Shown here: positions 21,840 through 30,260 of the stretch, piece after piece
Layout of the letters: each line of letters starts with the position of its first letter
How positions within the stretch are numbered: position 1 is the stretch's first letter
From: Bacteroidales bacterium
GTDB taxonomy: Bacteria; Bacteroidota; Bacteroidia; Bacteroidales; UBA932
DNA length: 33,619 nt
Reading direction: 5' to 3'
Assembly: GCA_024699055.1 (NCBI GenBank)
Contig: JAILQG010000012.1
Span: 1-33,619 of the forward strand
The notes under the pieces: model-generated
The model's input: only the letters and a program-made list of their open reading frames with translations
What the model was told of the DNA's origin: nothing
Database searches by the model: none
Made by a program: the position numbers and the translations under genes

Positions 21840-23465
21840 ATGACTGAAACCATTAAAAAAACCACACTCCGCGACTCTGCGGCAATGCGCTGGACGGCCC
21901 TGCTGCTTCTTGCGCTCGCCATGTTCTGCTCCTACATCTTCATGGACATCCTGTCCCCCATCAAGGACCTGATGCAGGAGACCCGCGGCTGGGATTCCAC
22001 CGCATTCGGAACGATGCAGGGCTCGGAGGTGTTCCTCAACGTGTTCGTGTTCTTCCTGATCTTCGCGGGTATCATCCTGGACAAGATGGGCGTGCGGTTC
22101 ACCGCCGTCCTGTCCGCCGGCGTGATGCTCGTGGGCGCCCTCATCAAGTGGTTCGCCGTGAGCGAATCGTTCATGGGCAGCGGCCTGGAGAACTGGTTCA
22201 CCAACAACCTGAATTATATTCCGCTCTTCGACGAGCTGGGCGTGTCGCCGTTCTACCGGGGCATGCCGGCGTCGGCGAAGCTCGCCGCCTGCGGCTTCAT
22301 GATCTTCGGCTGCGGCTGCGAGATGGCCGGCATCACGGTGAGCCGCGGTATCGTCAAGTGGTTCAAGGGCAGGGAAATGGCCCTCGCAATGGGCTCCGAG
22401 ATGGCCCTTGCGCGTCTGGGTGTCGCCACCTGCATGATATTCTCGCCCTTCTTCGCGAGGCTCGGCGGAAAGATCGACGTGTCCCGTTCCGTCGCCTTCG
22501 GCGTAGTGCTCCTGTGCATCGCCCTCATCATGTGCATCGTGTACTTCTTCATGGACAAGAAGCTGGACAGCCAGACCGGCGAGGCCGAAGAGAAGGACGA
22601 TCCGTTCAAGATCAGCGACATCGGCAAGATCCTGTCCGACGGCGGTTTCTGGATCGTCGCCCTGCTTTGCGTGCTGTACTATTCCGCCATCTTCCCGTTC
22701 CAGAAGTATGCGGTGAACATGCTCCAGTGCAACCTGACGCTCACCGAGCCCTCCGCCGGCTCCTTCTGGGCCGGCTCCAGCGTAACCATCGTCCAGTACG
22801 TCATCATGCTGGTGGTCGCCGCCGCAGGTTTCGCGAGCAACTTCATGAAAGACAAGACAAAGCGTTTCATATTCCTGGGCATCTCCATCGCCGCCCTCAT
22901 CGCGTACTGCTACATGGGCTTCATGCGCCAGAGCGCCGAGTCCATCTTCGCGGTGTTCCCGCTGCTTGCCGTCCTCATCACCCCGATTCTGGGCAACTAT
23001 CTTGACCGAAAGGGCAAGGGTGCATCGATGCTCGTGCTGGGCGCAATCCTGCTGATCGCCTGCCACCTGACCTTCGCCTTCATCCTGCCCGCTTTCAAGG
23101 GCAACGCCATCGGCGGCGTTATCGTGGCCTATGCCACGATCCTGGTGCTCGGCTCCAGCTTCTCGCTCGTCCCGGCCGCCCTGTGGCCGTCCGTTCCGAA
23201 GCTCGTGGATGCCAAGGTCATAGGTTCCGCCTATGCGCTGATTTTCTGGATCCAGAACATCGGCCTGTGGCTGTTCCCGCTCCTGATCGGCAAGGTCCTG
23301 GACAAGACCAATCCCGGCGTCACCGACCCGACTCAGTTCAACTACACCGCACCGCTCGTGATGCTGGCCTTGCTGGGCGTCGCCGCCCTGGTGCTCGGCC
23401 TTGTGCTGAAGGTGGTCGACAGGAAGAAACACCTCGGCCTCGAGGAACCCAACATCAAGGCTTAA
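21840..23465 (+). CDS. MFSD1-like major facilitator superfamily transporter, first copy
   Basis: A 541-residue transporter with about 12 membrane segments. The MFS motif-A-like loop G-I-I-L-D-K-M-G-V-R is at 77-86, and a second loop NYLDRKGKG lies in the C-terminal half. The motif SLVPAALWPSVPKL followed by SAYALIFWIQNIGL is shared with MFSD1-type carriers, whose animal member exports dipeptides from lysosomes. It is longer than the next gene mainly through an extra loop at about residues 108-146 (ENWFTNNLNYIPLF). Three bases separate it from the second copy. Dipeptide or amino-acid transport is an inference. Confidence 0.78.
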   Translation: MTETIKKTTLRDSAAMRWTALLLLALAMFCSYIFMDILSPIKDLMQETRGWDSTAFGTMQGSEVFLNVFVFFLIFAGIILDKMGVRFTAVLSAGVMLVGALIKWFAVSESFMGSGLENWFTNNLNYIPLFDELGVSPFYRGMPASAKLAACGFMIFGCGCEMAGITVSRGIVKWFKGREMALAMGSEMALARLGVATCMIFSPFFARLGGKIDVSRSVAFGVVLLCIALIMCIVYFFMDKKLDSQTGEAEEKDDPFKISDIGKILSDGGFWIVALLCVLYYSAIFPFQKYAVNMLQCNLTLTEPSAGSFWAGSSVTIVQYVIMLVVAAAGFASNFMKDKTKRFIFLGISIAALIAYCYMGFMRQSAESIFAVFPLLAVLITPILGNYLDRKGKGASMLVLGAILLIACHLTFAFILPAFKGNAIGGVIVAYATILVLGSSFSLVPAALWPSVPKLVDAKVIGSAYALIFWIQNIGLWLFPLLIGKVLDKTNPGVTDPTQFNYTAPLVMLALLGVAALVLGLVLKVVDRKKHLGLEEPNIKA

Positions 23466-23468
23466 GCT

Positions 23469-24803
23469 ATGGCTGAAGATGTGAAACGCCGGTACGCCCG
23501 CCTCGCCTGGGCGGCACTGGCACTGCTCGTCGTGCCGATGTTCGGCTCGTACTTCTTCGACGACATGTTCAGTACGGTGTCGAACATCTTCAGCAACCCG
23601 TCGGTGCTGGAACTGGGCTGGAACGAGGCGGCTTACGGCAAATACACCTCCGGCTATTCCATCCTGTGCATTTTCGGCGGCCTGGTCGTCTGCGGCATGC
23701 TTCTCGACAAGTGGGGAGTGCGCATCACCGGCTCCATATTCGTGGGGCTCATGATCGCCGGCGCCGGCATGGTGACCTGGGCCATCACTTCGGGCATGGA
23801 GCCCGCCGCCTCGCTGAACGTGGCCTGGGCGGGCTGCATGGTTTTCGGGCTCGGTTCCGAAATCGCCGGAGTAGCGGTCACCCGCAGCATAGCCAAATGG
23901 TTCAAGGGCGGCAGCATGGCCCTGGCGATGGGCCTTCAGCTGGCCATAGCGCGTCTGGGCACCGCTTTCGCCTTCCTGATGTCTCCCGTGCTCATCAAGG
24001 AGAAGGCGGGCATCTATACCCTCGCGGAAACCGCCCGTCCCGCCGGCCTGGGGCTGATCCTCCTGCTTGTCGGCGGCATATTCTGGGCCGTTTTCGTGGC
24101 CATGGACGCTCGCTTCGACAGGGATCGTGGCCTTAGCGACAGGGTGGATACCGCCGAATCCGACAAGTTCCGCTTCCGCGACGTGGTAAATGTGGTGGGC
24201 AACGGAAACTGGTGGCTGCTGGCGCTGCTGTGCGTCTTCTTCTACAGCAGCATCGTGGCCTTCAAGAAGTTCACCGGCGCCATCCTCGTACCGCGTTTCG
24301 GCGTGTCCTCGCAGGCCGCCGGCATGATGGCCACCATCCTGCCCTTCTCGACGGTAGTGTTCGCGCCGCTGTTCGGCCTTATGGTGGACAGGAAGGGCAG
24401 GGGCACCCGGTGGATGCTGCTCGGCGCCGGACTCGCTCTCGCGGCGCACCTGCTCATAGGTTTTGCGCCTTCGGGAAAGCCGTTCTTCGGCTACCTCTCG
24501 ATGATATTGCTAGGGTTCAGCTATTCCCTCGTTCCCGCCGCGATGTGGCCCAGCGTCCCCAAGATCATACCCGAAAAGCTTCTGGGTACGGCATACGCCC
24601 TCATATACTGGGTGCAGAACCTGGGCCTCTGGGGCTTCAAGCGCGTTGCCGGGAACATCCTCGAAGACTCCAGCCCCGTCATGGCCGAATACCTGTTCAT
24701 GGCCATCTGCGTGGTGGCCATGGCGCTGTCATGGCTTCTGGCGAGGTCGTCAAAAAAACATCCCGAGCTTGCTCTGGACGAACCGAACAAACCCGGGAAA
24801 TAA
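23469..24803 (+). CDS. MFSD1-like major facilitator superfamily transporter, second copy
   Basis: A 444-residue, 12-segment MFS protein clearly related to the preceding gene: motif-A-like GMLLDKWGVR at 76-85, SLVPAAMWPSVPKI, then GTAYALIYWVQNLGLWG. It lacks the large loop found at residues 108-146 of the first copy. The pair looks like a tandem duplication that has since diverged. The two might form different-specificity carriers or a heteromer. It ends 17 bases from the convergent ssb gene, with no obvious terminator hairpin between them. Confidence 0.78.
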   Translation: MAEDVKRRYARLAWAALALLVVPMFGSYFFDDMFSTVSNIFSNPSVLELGWNEAAYGKYTSGYSILCIFGGLVVCGMLLDKWGVRITGSIFVGLMIAGAGMVTWAITSGMEPAASLNVAWAGCMVFGLGSEIAGVAVTRSIAKWFKGGSMALAMGLQLAIARLGTAFAFLMSPVLIKEKAGIYTLAETARPAGLGLILLLVGGIFWAVFVAMDARFDRDRGLSDRVDTAESDKFRFRDVVNVVGNGNWWLLALLCVFFYSSIVAFKKFTGAILVPRFGVSSQAAGMMATILPFSTVVFAPLFGLMVDRKGRGTRWMLLGAGLALAAHLLIGFAPSGKPFFGYLSMILLGFSYSLVPAAMWPSVPKIIPEKLLGTAYALIYWVQNLGLWGFKRVAGNILEDSSPVMAEYLFMAICVVAMALSWLLARSSKKHPELALDEPNKPGK

Positions 24804-24820
24804 ACTACAGGCAGAGCTTC

Positions 24821-25354
24821 CTAGAACGGAAGATCGTCGTCCTTAGGCTCCAGGTCCGGCTGAGGAGCGGCTGCGGGAGTGTTGCGCATTGGCTGCTGTG
24901 CAGGAGCAGGCTGGCCGAATGACGGGATGTCGTCAGTTGCGGGCGCGCTCTGCTGGCCATAGCCCTGGCGCTGATACCCTCCGCCCTGCGGGGCGTAAGC
25001 ATCGTCGGGACCGCCTTCGCGCTTGCTGAGGAGCTGGAGATTGTCCACCGTGATTTCGGTGGTATACTTCTTCGAACCGTCCTGGCTCGTGTAGGAACGG
25101 GTGCGGAGGCGCCCTTCGATATAGAGCTGGGTGCCCTTGTGGACATACTTTTCGGCTATGTCAGCAGAATTGCGCCAGGCTACGATATTGTGCCACTCAG
25201 TGTTTTCGCGAAGCTCGCCGTTGCGGTCGCGGTATTTTTCAGATGTGGCGAGGGTGAATGTGGCGACCTTGGTGCCGCCGTTGTTTCCGTCAAGGTAACG
25301 TATCTCAGGGTCTCTACCAACGTTACCGATAAGCATTACTTTGTTGAGTGACAT
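24821..25354 (-). CDS. ssb: Single-stranded DNA-binding protein
   Basis: A 177-residue SSB. The N-terminal OB-fold (about 1-112) begins MSLNKVMLIGNVGRDPEIRY and includes NTEWHNIVAW and GTQLYIEGRLRTRSY. A Gln/Pro/Ala-rich flexible linker follows, ending in the acidic tip DDDLPF that recruits replication and repair proteins. It coats single-stranded DNA as a tetramer. Its start lies 18 bases after the CoA-transferase stop, and I see no TAnnTTTG promoter in the gap or just upstream, so it may be carried on the iorA operon transcript. Confidence 0.97.
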   Translation of the reverse strand: MSLNKVMLIGNVGRDPEIRYLDGNNGGTKVATFTLATSEKYRDRNGELRENTEWHNIVAWRNSADIAEKYVHKGTQLYIEGRLRTRSYTSQDGSKKYTTEITVDNLQLLSKREGGPDDAYAPQGGGYQRQGYGQQSAPATDDIPSFGQPAPAQQPMRNTPAAAPQPDLEPKDDDLPF

Positions 25355-25372
25355 GGTATTATGATTTAAATC

Positions 25373-26668
25373 CTATTTGATTCGCAGGAATGAGTAGCCG
25401 AAACGCTTGCAGGCGGCCTTCTCAAGCTCCTCGCGGTCGTCGGGATGGGCGATTGCGATGAGCGCCTTCGCCCTCTGTGCGAGGTTCTTGTTGCGCAGGT
25501 AGGCGATTCCCCATTCCGTCGCCACGAACTGCGTCTGGAAGCGGGTTGTCACCACTCCGGCGCCGGGCTGCAGGTTGGCCACTATCTTGCCCTGACCCTT
25601 GTTGGTGCGGGAAGGCAGTGCGATGAAGGTCCTGCCCCCTTCGGCAAGGGAGCATCCATACATGAAGTCGTGCTGGCCGCCGACGCTGGAATAGATACGC
25701 TCGCCGATGGAATCGGCGCATACCTGTCCGGTGAGGTCCACCTCTATGGCTGAATTGATGGCGCAGGCCTTGGGATTCTGTCGGATTATGGCCGGATCGT
25801 TGGTGTAGGCCACGTCGTAGAACTCGACAGCCTTGTTGTGGTCCATGGCTTTGTATACATCGGCTGAACCCATGCACAGCGAGGCGATGCCGACGCCCGG
25901 GTGCACTTTCTTGAGGGAATTGTCCAGGGCGCCCGACTGCATCAGGCGGTAGACTCCGTCAGTCATGGCCTCGGTATGAAGGCCGAGGTGCTTGTGGTCC
26001 CTGAGGGCGTTGAGGGTGGCGTTCGGAATGCCGCCCACACCTATCTGCAGACACGCTCCGTCGGGAATCTCGGCAGCTACGTTGCGGCCTATTGCCGCCT
26101 CTATCTCATTGGGCTCGCCCAGTTTCATGTCCACGCAGGGCTCGTCGCATAGCACAGCGGCGGTAATCTTGCTCTCGTGAATCAGGCAATCTCCGTAAAG
26201 GTAGGGGACGCTCTTGTTCACCTGTGCGATGACCTTAGATGCGCATTCCACCGCGGAAACGGCAAGGTCGGCCGAAACTCCGTAGGAGCAGTAGCCGTTC
26301 TCGTCGGGGAGGGAGCAGTTGATGACGGCCACGTCCATGGGCAGCTCCTTGCGGCGGAAGAGGCCGGGCGCTTCGCTGAGGAACACGGGGGTCATGGTGC
26401 CCCATCCGTCGTTTATCCACTTGCGGATGTCGGGCGAGGGGAAGATGCTGTTGATAAGGAAGGATTCCTTATACTCGGGATTGGCCGTGAATGCCGCCGG
26501 GCGCGAGGTGATGTTGAATCCGGAAAAGATCTGGACCCCGCGGAGCTCGGGAGCCCTCTTTGCAAGGGCCTGCTGGATGAGTTCGGGGACGGAGGTGCTT
26601 CCCTGGAAGAACACGGCGTCTCCGCTCTCGATGCATTTTACGGCTTCGTCTGCGCTAACGTATTTCAT
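25373..26668 (-). CDS. Acetyl-CoA hydrolase/transferase family CoA-transferase
   Basis: A 431-residue class I CoA-transferase related to 4-hydroxybutyrate- and succinyl/acetyl-CoA transferases. The glycine-rich GVGGIPNATL lies at 210-219 and HTEAMTDG at 231-238; Glu233 is the likely thioester-forming residue by position relative to Clostridium AbfT (inference). Further family blocks are SSVGGQHDFMYG and VVTTRFQTQFVATEWGIAYL. Such enzymes move CoA between carboxylic acids, for instance freeing an organic acid while making acetyl- or succinyl-CoA. The start at 26668 is one base after the aminotransferase stop; an upstream extension would overlap that gene. It is the fourth gene of the iorA operon. 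The substrate is not known. Confidence 0.85.
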   Translation of the reverse strand: MKYVSADEAVKCIESGDAVFFQGSTSVPELIQQALAKRAPELRGVQIFSGFNITSRPAAFTANPEYKESFLINSIFPSPDIRKWINDGWGTMTPVFLSEAPGLFRRKELPMDVAVINCSLPDENGYCSYGVSADLAVSAVECASKVIAQVNKSVPYLYGDCLIHESKITAAVLCDEPCVDMKLGEPNEIEAAIGRNVAAEIPDGACLQIGVGGIPNATLNALRDHKHLGLHTEAMTDGVYRLMQSGALDNSLKKVHPGVGIASLCMGSADVYKAMDHNKAVEFYDVAYTNDPAIIRQNPKACAINSAIEVDLTGQVCADSIGERIYSSVGGQHDFMYGCSLAEGGRTFIALPSRTNKGQGKIVANLQPGAGVVTTRFQTQFVATEWGIAYLRNKNLAQRAKALIAIAHPDDREELEKAACKRFGYSFLRIK

Positions 26669-26669
26669 C

Positions 26670-27980
26670 TTAGATAAGTTTCTCGAATATGGTGAGCCTT
26701 TCGTCAAGACGTTCGAAATCGGCGTCGGATACCATCTGGGAGACGCACACCCTGATGCCCTGCTTGCCGCTGCCGGTGGAATTCAGCGCTATGGCGTTGA
26801 TGCCGCAGCGCATGAGGAGCGTGAGCAGCTGCAGGTTGTTCAGGCCTTCATGCCCCATGGTGTAGAAGAAGCCGTCTCCGATGCTCTGGTCGATGTCTTT
26901 ATCGTAGACCAGATGGAAACCGTGCTTTTCGAAGATTTCCTTGCTGCGGTGGGCTCTCTTGCCGTATTCGCGGAGCTCCGATACGAAATCGTAGGTGCCG
27001 TCCGCGGCGGCCTTGAACATGGCAGCGATGGCATACTGCGCGGAATGCGAGCAGCCGGAGGAGCACACGTAGCAGTAGTTGAGCATGTAGTTGTCACCGA
27101 ACGAACCGGTTCCGTAGCGGCGGCGGAGTTCGGGAAACTCCCGGTCGTAGAGCTTGTCGGAGATGCAGGTGATGGCTATGCGTTCGCCGGCATAACTGAA
27201 TATCTTGGAGCCGGATATCATTATGACGTAATTGTCCGTGTATTTGGCCACGGTGGGCTGGAAGGGGGGCTCGAACGGCTTGGACATGTCCTTGCGGAAG
27301 TCCATGCACATATAGGCCATGTCTTCGAGCACTATCACGTCATATTTCGTGGCGCATTCGCCGATGATCCTGAGCTCTTCTTCGGTGAGGCAGATCCATG
27401 CCGGATTGTTGGGGTTGGAATAGAGCAGGGCGGCGATCCGTCCGGTGCTGAATTCCTGCTCCAGCTTCTCGCGCAGCTTTTCGCCGCGGTACTGGTAGAT
27501 GTCGAAAGTGTAGTTGCGGATGCCGAGCACGTCGGGCTGGCGGCCGTGAGCCGAGAAGCCCGGGCAGATGTAAAGGATGGTGTCCTTTACGGGATCCAGC
27601 TGCGAGCACTCGAGGATGAGGTTGAAACTGCCGTTCATGCTGCCCACGGTGGGGATGATGCACTTGGGGCTCACGTCGACGTCGACGAAGGCCTTCACGA
27701 AACGGGACGCGTTTTCCTTCAGGGGCTTTATGCCTCCGATGGGCGGGTATGTCTTGGCCATGCCTTTCTCGAGGGCCTCTTCCTGGGCGTTGACGCCTAT
27801 GTTGTGGAGGTTGATGCCCGGGATTCCCATTTCGAGATGCACTACGGGCTCTCCGGTGATGTTCTCCATCTCCAGACCAACAGCCTGGCACTGCCTGATG
27901 GATGCCAGCGAAATATCGGATATGTCCATGCTCCGGAGCAGGTCGGAGAACTGTTTTTCAGAAATCGGGTATTTGCTCAT
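26670..27980 (-). CDS. Class I/II PLP-dependent aminotransferase
   Basis: A 436-residue aspartate-aminotransferase-fold enzyme. The PLP lysine is Lys259 in SGSKIFSYAGERIA, with Asn191/Asn192 in SNPNNPAW, Asp220 and Tyr223 in LEDMAY, and Arg267 near the phosphate. A C-terminal GIRVCVSQM segment supplies the likely substrate-carboxylate arginine. It should swap an amino group between an amino acid and a 2-oxo acid in the cytosol. Its place between iorB (two bases) and the CoA-transferase (one base) points to making the 2-oxo acid (aryl- or branched-chain) that IorAB oxidises. The precise substrate cannot be told from sequence alone. Confidence 0.88.
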   Translation of the reverse strand: MSKYPISEKQFSDLLRSMDISDISLASIRQCQAVGLEMENITGEPVVHLEMGIPGINLHNIGVNAQEEALEKGMAKTYPPIGGIKPLKENASRFVKAFVDVDVSPKCIIPTVGSMNGSFNLILECSQLDPVKDTILYICPGFSAHGRQPDVLGIRNYTFDIYQYRGEKLREKLEQEFSTGRIAALLYSNPNNPAWICLTEEELRIIGECATKYDVIVLEDMAYMCMDFRKDMSKPFEPPFQPTVAKYTDNYVIMISGSKIFSYAGERIAITCISDKLYDREFPELRRRYGTGSFGDNYMLNYCYVCSSGCSHSAQYAIAAMFKAAADGTYDFVSELREYGKRAHRSKEIFEKHGFHLVYDKDIDQSIGDGFFYTMGHEGLNNLQLLTLLMRCGINAIALNSTGSGKQGIRVCVSQMVSDADFERLDERLTIFEKLI

Positions 27981-27982
27981 GT

Positions 27983-28576
27983 CTACTTTCCTAACTGCTG
28001 TTTTCCTGCGAATTCAAGACCGGCGTCGAACGCCTTGAGGTTGGCCTCCACGATGGCTTCTCCCTTGCGGCCGAAGATAGCCCTGATGCCGTCGCGAAGC
28101 GAGTCGGCGTCTAGTATTCCGAGCACGGAAGCGCATGCGCCCAGCAGGGCCATGTTAGCGCTTCTGGGAGATCCGGCTTCCCTGGCCAGCGCATCGGCGT
28201 CGAGGGCGATGACGTTGCCGGCCTTTGCGAGTTCGGCTTTCACCGCCTCGATGTCCGGGTAGTCGGGGATGTTCACGAAGGGAGCCGTGGCCGTGATGAT
28301 CCAGCCCTTCTTCGAGAGCCATGGCAGATAGCGGAGCGCCTCCATGGGCTCCATGGCGATTATGAGGTCGCACTCCCCGTGGGGGATGAGGTCGGATGAG
28401 ATGGGACTGGAAGAGAGGCGCAGATGGCTCTGCACGTCGCCGCCCCTCTGGCTCATGCCGTGTACCTCGGCCTGCTTGAGATTGAGGTTCTGCTTTACCG
28501 CAGCATTTCCTATAACAGTGGCGATGGAGAGTATACCCTGTCCTCCTACGCCTGCGAGTATGATGTCTTCTTTCAT
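27983..28576 (-). CDS. iorB: Indolepyruvate ferredoxin oxidoreductase beta subunit
   Basis: A 197-residue gamma-type domain of the 2-oxoacid:ferredoxin oxidoreductase superfamily. It opens with ILAGVGGQGILSIATVIG and contains the diagnostic EVHGMSQRGGDVQSHLRLS block (about 37-55). With IorA it oxidatively decarboxylates 2-oxo acids, classically indolepyruvate and other arylpyruvates, to acyl-CoA. The start at 28576 lies four bases after the iorA stop; a longer reading to 28642 would overlap iorA and lacks the family N-terminus. It is followed two bases later by the aminotransferase. Confidence 0.93.
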   Translation of the reverse strand: MKEDIILAGVGGQGILSIATVIGNAAVKQNLNLKQAEVHGMSQRGGDVQSHLRLSSSPISSDLIPHGECDLIIAMEPMEALRYLPWLSKKGWIITATAPFVNIPDYPDIEAVKAELAKAGNVIALDADALAREAGSPRSANMALLGACASVLGILDADSLRDGIRAIFGRKGEAIVEANLKAFDAGLEFAGKQQLGK

Positions 28577-28580
28577 GGCT

Positions 28581-30215
28581 TTACTGCTTTTTTGCCGCTG
28601 CGTGCCGCTTTGCGGTCTGGATGCATTCGCGACGGCTGACAATTACTGAAACTCCGTGATATTCAAGTTCTTCCTTGATAATCCGAACCATCTCGTCGTA
28701 GTTCTTGGCGAGCGGGATGATGGTGCGGACGTGCTCCGGGGCGACCCCGAGGGCGATGCAGATGGCCTCGATCTTGCCGGTGCCGGCACTGTCCTGCCCG
28801 CCCGTCATGGCCGTGGTTTCGTTATCGGAAATGCAGATGGTGACGTCGGCGTGTTCGTTCACCGCGTCGAGCAGGCCGGTCATGCCGCTGTGGGTGAAGG
28901 TGCTGTCGCCGACCACGCCTACCATGGGATAGCCGCCCATGAGGGCCGAGCCTACCGCCATGGTTACGGATGCGCCCATTTCAACGCAGGTGTGGAGAGC
29001 CTTGAAGGGAGGCATGTAGCCAAGGGTGTAGCAGCCGATGTCGCCGTATACCCGGGCGCCCTTGTAGCCTTCGAGGGCCATGTTGAGGGCCGTGAAGAAG
29101 TCGCGGTGGCCGCAGCCCTGGCAGAGTGCCGGGGGACGGGGGGCGATGATTTCGGACGTCGCACGCTCTTCGCGGGGAGCGAGGCCCACGGCGGTGCGGG
29201 CGCAGTCGGGATCGAGTTCTCCGGTGCGGGGGAGAGTGCCGTCAAGGCGTCCCTTTACGGTGATGCCGGTCGGGAAGGTGCCCCTGAGCATGGTTTCGAC
29301 CACGGGCTGTCCCTCTTCCATGACGAGTATGGTCTTGCATTCGCCGGCCAGCTTGAGGGCGAGGTTCTTCGGGAACGGGTACTGGCCTATCTTGAGGACG
29401 GGGAACGGGCATCCGTCCTTGAAGTTTTCCATGAGGTAGTTGTATGCGAGGCCGCAGGCTATGATGCCCAGGCTCTTGTCGGGGCCCTCGATGTATTTGT
29501 TGAAGGGAGAGGTTTCGGCGGCCTTCTCGAATTCGACGTTGTCCTTGATGAGCTGGGGATAACGCTTCCTGGCGATTGCCGGAAGGGTGACCCACTGCTT
29601 CTCGTGGGCTGCATCGGGGAAGTGGAGCCCGTTCTGGGCGCGGACTTCGCCCGGGGTCACGTTCGCGCGCGAGTGGGAAAGGCGTGTGACCATGCGCATC
29701 AGGACGGGAATGTTGAACTTTTCGCTGAGGTCGAAGGCATACTTCGTGGCCTCATAAGCCTCCTGCTGGCTGCAGGGCTCCATGCAGGGAATCATTGCGA
29801 AGTTCGCATAGAAGCGGCTGTCCTGTTCGTTCTGTGAGGAATGCATGCTGGGATCGTCGCAGGCGGCTACTACCAGTCCGCCGTTTGCGCCCGTCATGGC
29901 GGAACCCATGAAAGGATCGGCGCATACGTTCATGCCCACGTGCTTCATGCAAACGAGAGCCCTCTTGCCTGCATAGGATGCGCCCAGGGCCTCTTCCATG
30001 GCCGTCTTCTCATTCGCGCTCCAGTTGCAGTGCACCGGGGGTTCGCCGCAGAGCTGCTGCTGGCCGCGCCCTTTGTAGCCTTTCTGATTCTGAATGAATT
30101 CCGTGATTTCGGTGGAGGGGGTGCCGGGATAAGCGAATACGCCGCTGAGTCCTGCATCAAGTGCTCCCAATGCAACCGCCTCGTCGCCGAGCAAAAGCAT
30201 CTGTTTATTTGTCAT
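28581..30215 (-). CDS. iorA: Indolepyruvate ferredoxin oxidoreductase alpha subunit (no ferredoxin domain)
   Basis: A 544-residue subunit that joins the pyrimidine- and TPP-binding domains of 2-oxoacid oxidoreductases. The N-terminus has LLLGDEAVALGALDAG and FAYPGTPSTEI; the C-terminal half has CQGCGHRDFF and the TPP motif GDSTFTHSGMTG with ISDNETTAMTGGQDS. It decarboxylates 2-oxo acids on thiamine diphosphate and passes electrons to ferredoxin. Archaeal IorA is longer and ends in a domain with two 4Fe-4S clusters; here the protein stops just after RRECIQTAKRH, where that domain would begin, and no CxxCxxC motif is seen. It heads a four-gene operon with its own promoter at 30261-30292. Confidence 0.93.
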   Translation of the reverse strand: MTNKQMLLLGDEAVALGALDAGLSGVFAYPGTPSTEITEFIQNQKGYKGRGQQQLCGEPPVHCNWSANEKTAMEEALGASYAGKRALVCMKHVGMNVCADPFMGSAMTGANGGLVVAACDDPSMHSSQNEQDSRFYANFAMIPCMEPCSQQEAYEATKYAFDLSEKFNIPVLMRMVTRLSHSRANVTPGEVRAQNGLHFPDAAHEKQWVTLPAIARKRYPQLIKDNVEFEKAAETSPFNKYIEGPDKSLGIIACGLAYNYLMENFKDGCPFPVLKIGQYPFPKNLALKLAGECKTILVMEEGQPVVETMLRGTFPTGITVKGRLDGTLPRTGELDPDCARTAVGLAPREERATSEIIAPRPPALCQGCGHRDFFTALNMALEGYKGARVYGDIGCYTLGYMPPFKALHTCVEMGASVTMAVGSALMGGYPMVGVVGDSTFTHSGMTGLLDAVNEHADVTICISDNETTAMTGGQDSAGTGKIEAICIALGVAPEHVRTIIPLAKNYDEMVRIIKEELEYHGVSVIVSRRECIQTAKRHAAAKKQ

Positions 30216-30244
30216 AGTGCGTAAATTGTGGTTATTGGCTTTTT

Positions 30245-30260
30245 ATAGCTTAATAGCTTA
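30245..30260. repeat. Tandem 8-base repeat at the iorA transcription start, candidate operator
   Basis: ATAGCTTA occurs twice in a row (30245-30252 and 30253-30260), immediately next to the iorA -7 box at 30261-30268 and spanning the predicted start of transcription near 30254. Each unit contains the palindromic AGCT. A regulator bound here would block initiation; this role is inferred from position. Confidence 0.45.

Noticed and set aside
21834..24449. A long minus-strand open frame of 871 codons across the MFS genes
   Set aside because: It mirrors the plus-strand transporters, has low-complexity His/Glu/Gly-rich content typical of antisense frames, and matches no known fold.
24804..24820. 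A terminator between the convergent MFS and ssb genes
   Set aside because: No stem followed by a T-run is present on either strand in the 17-base gap or just beside it.
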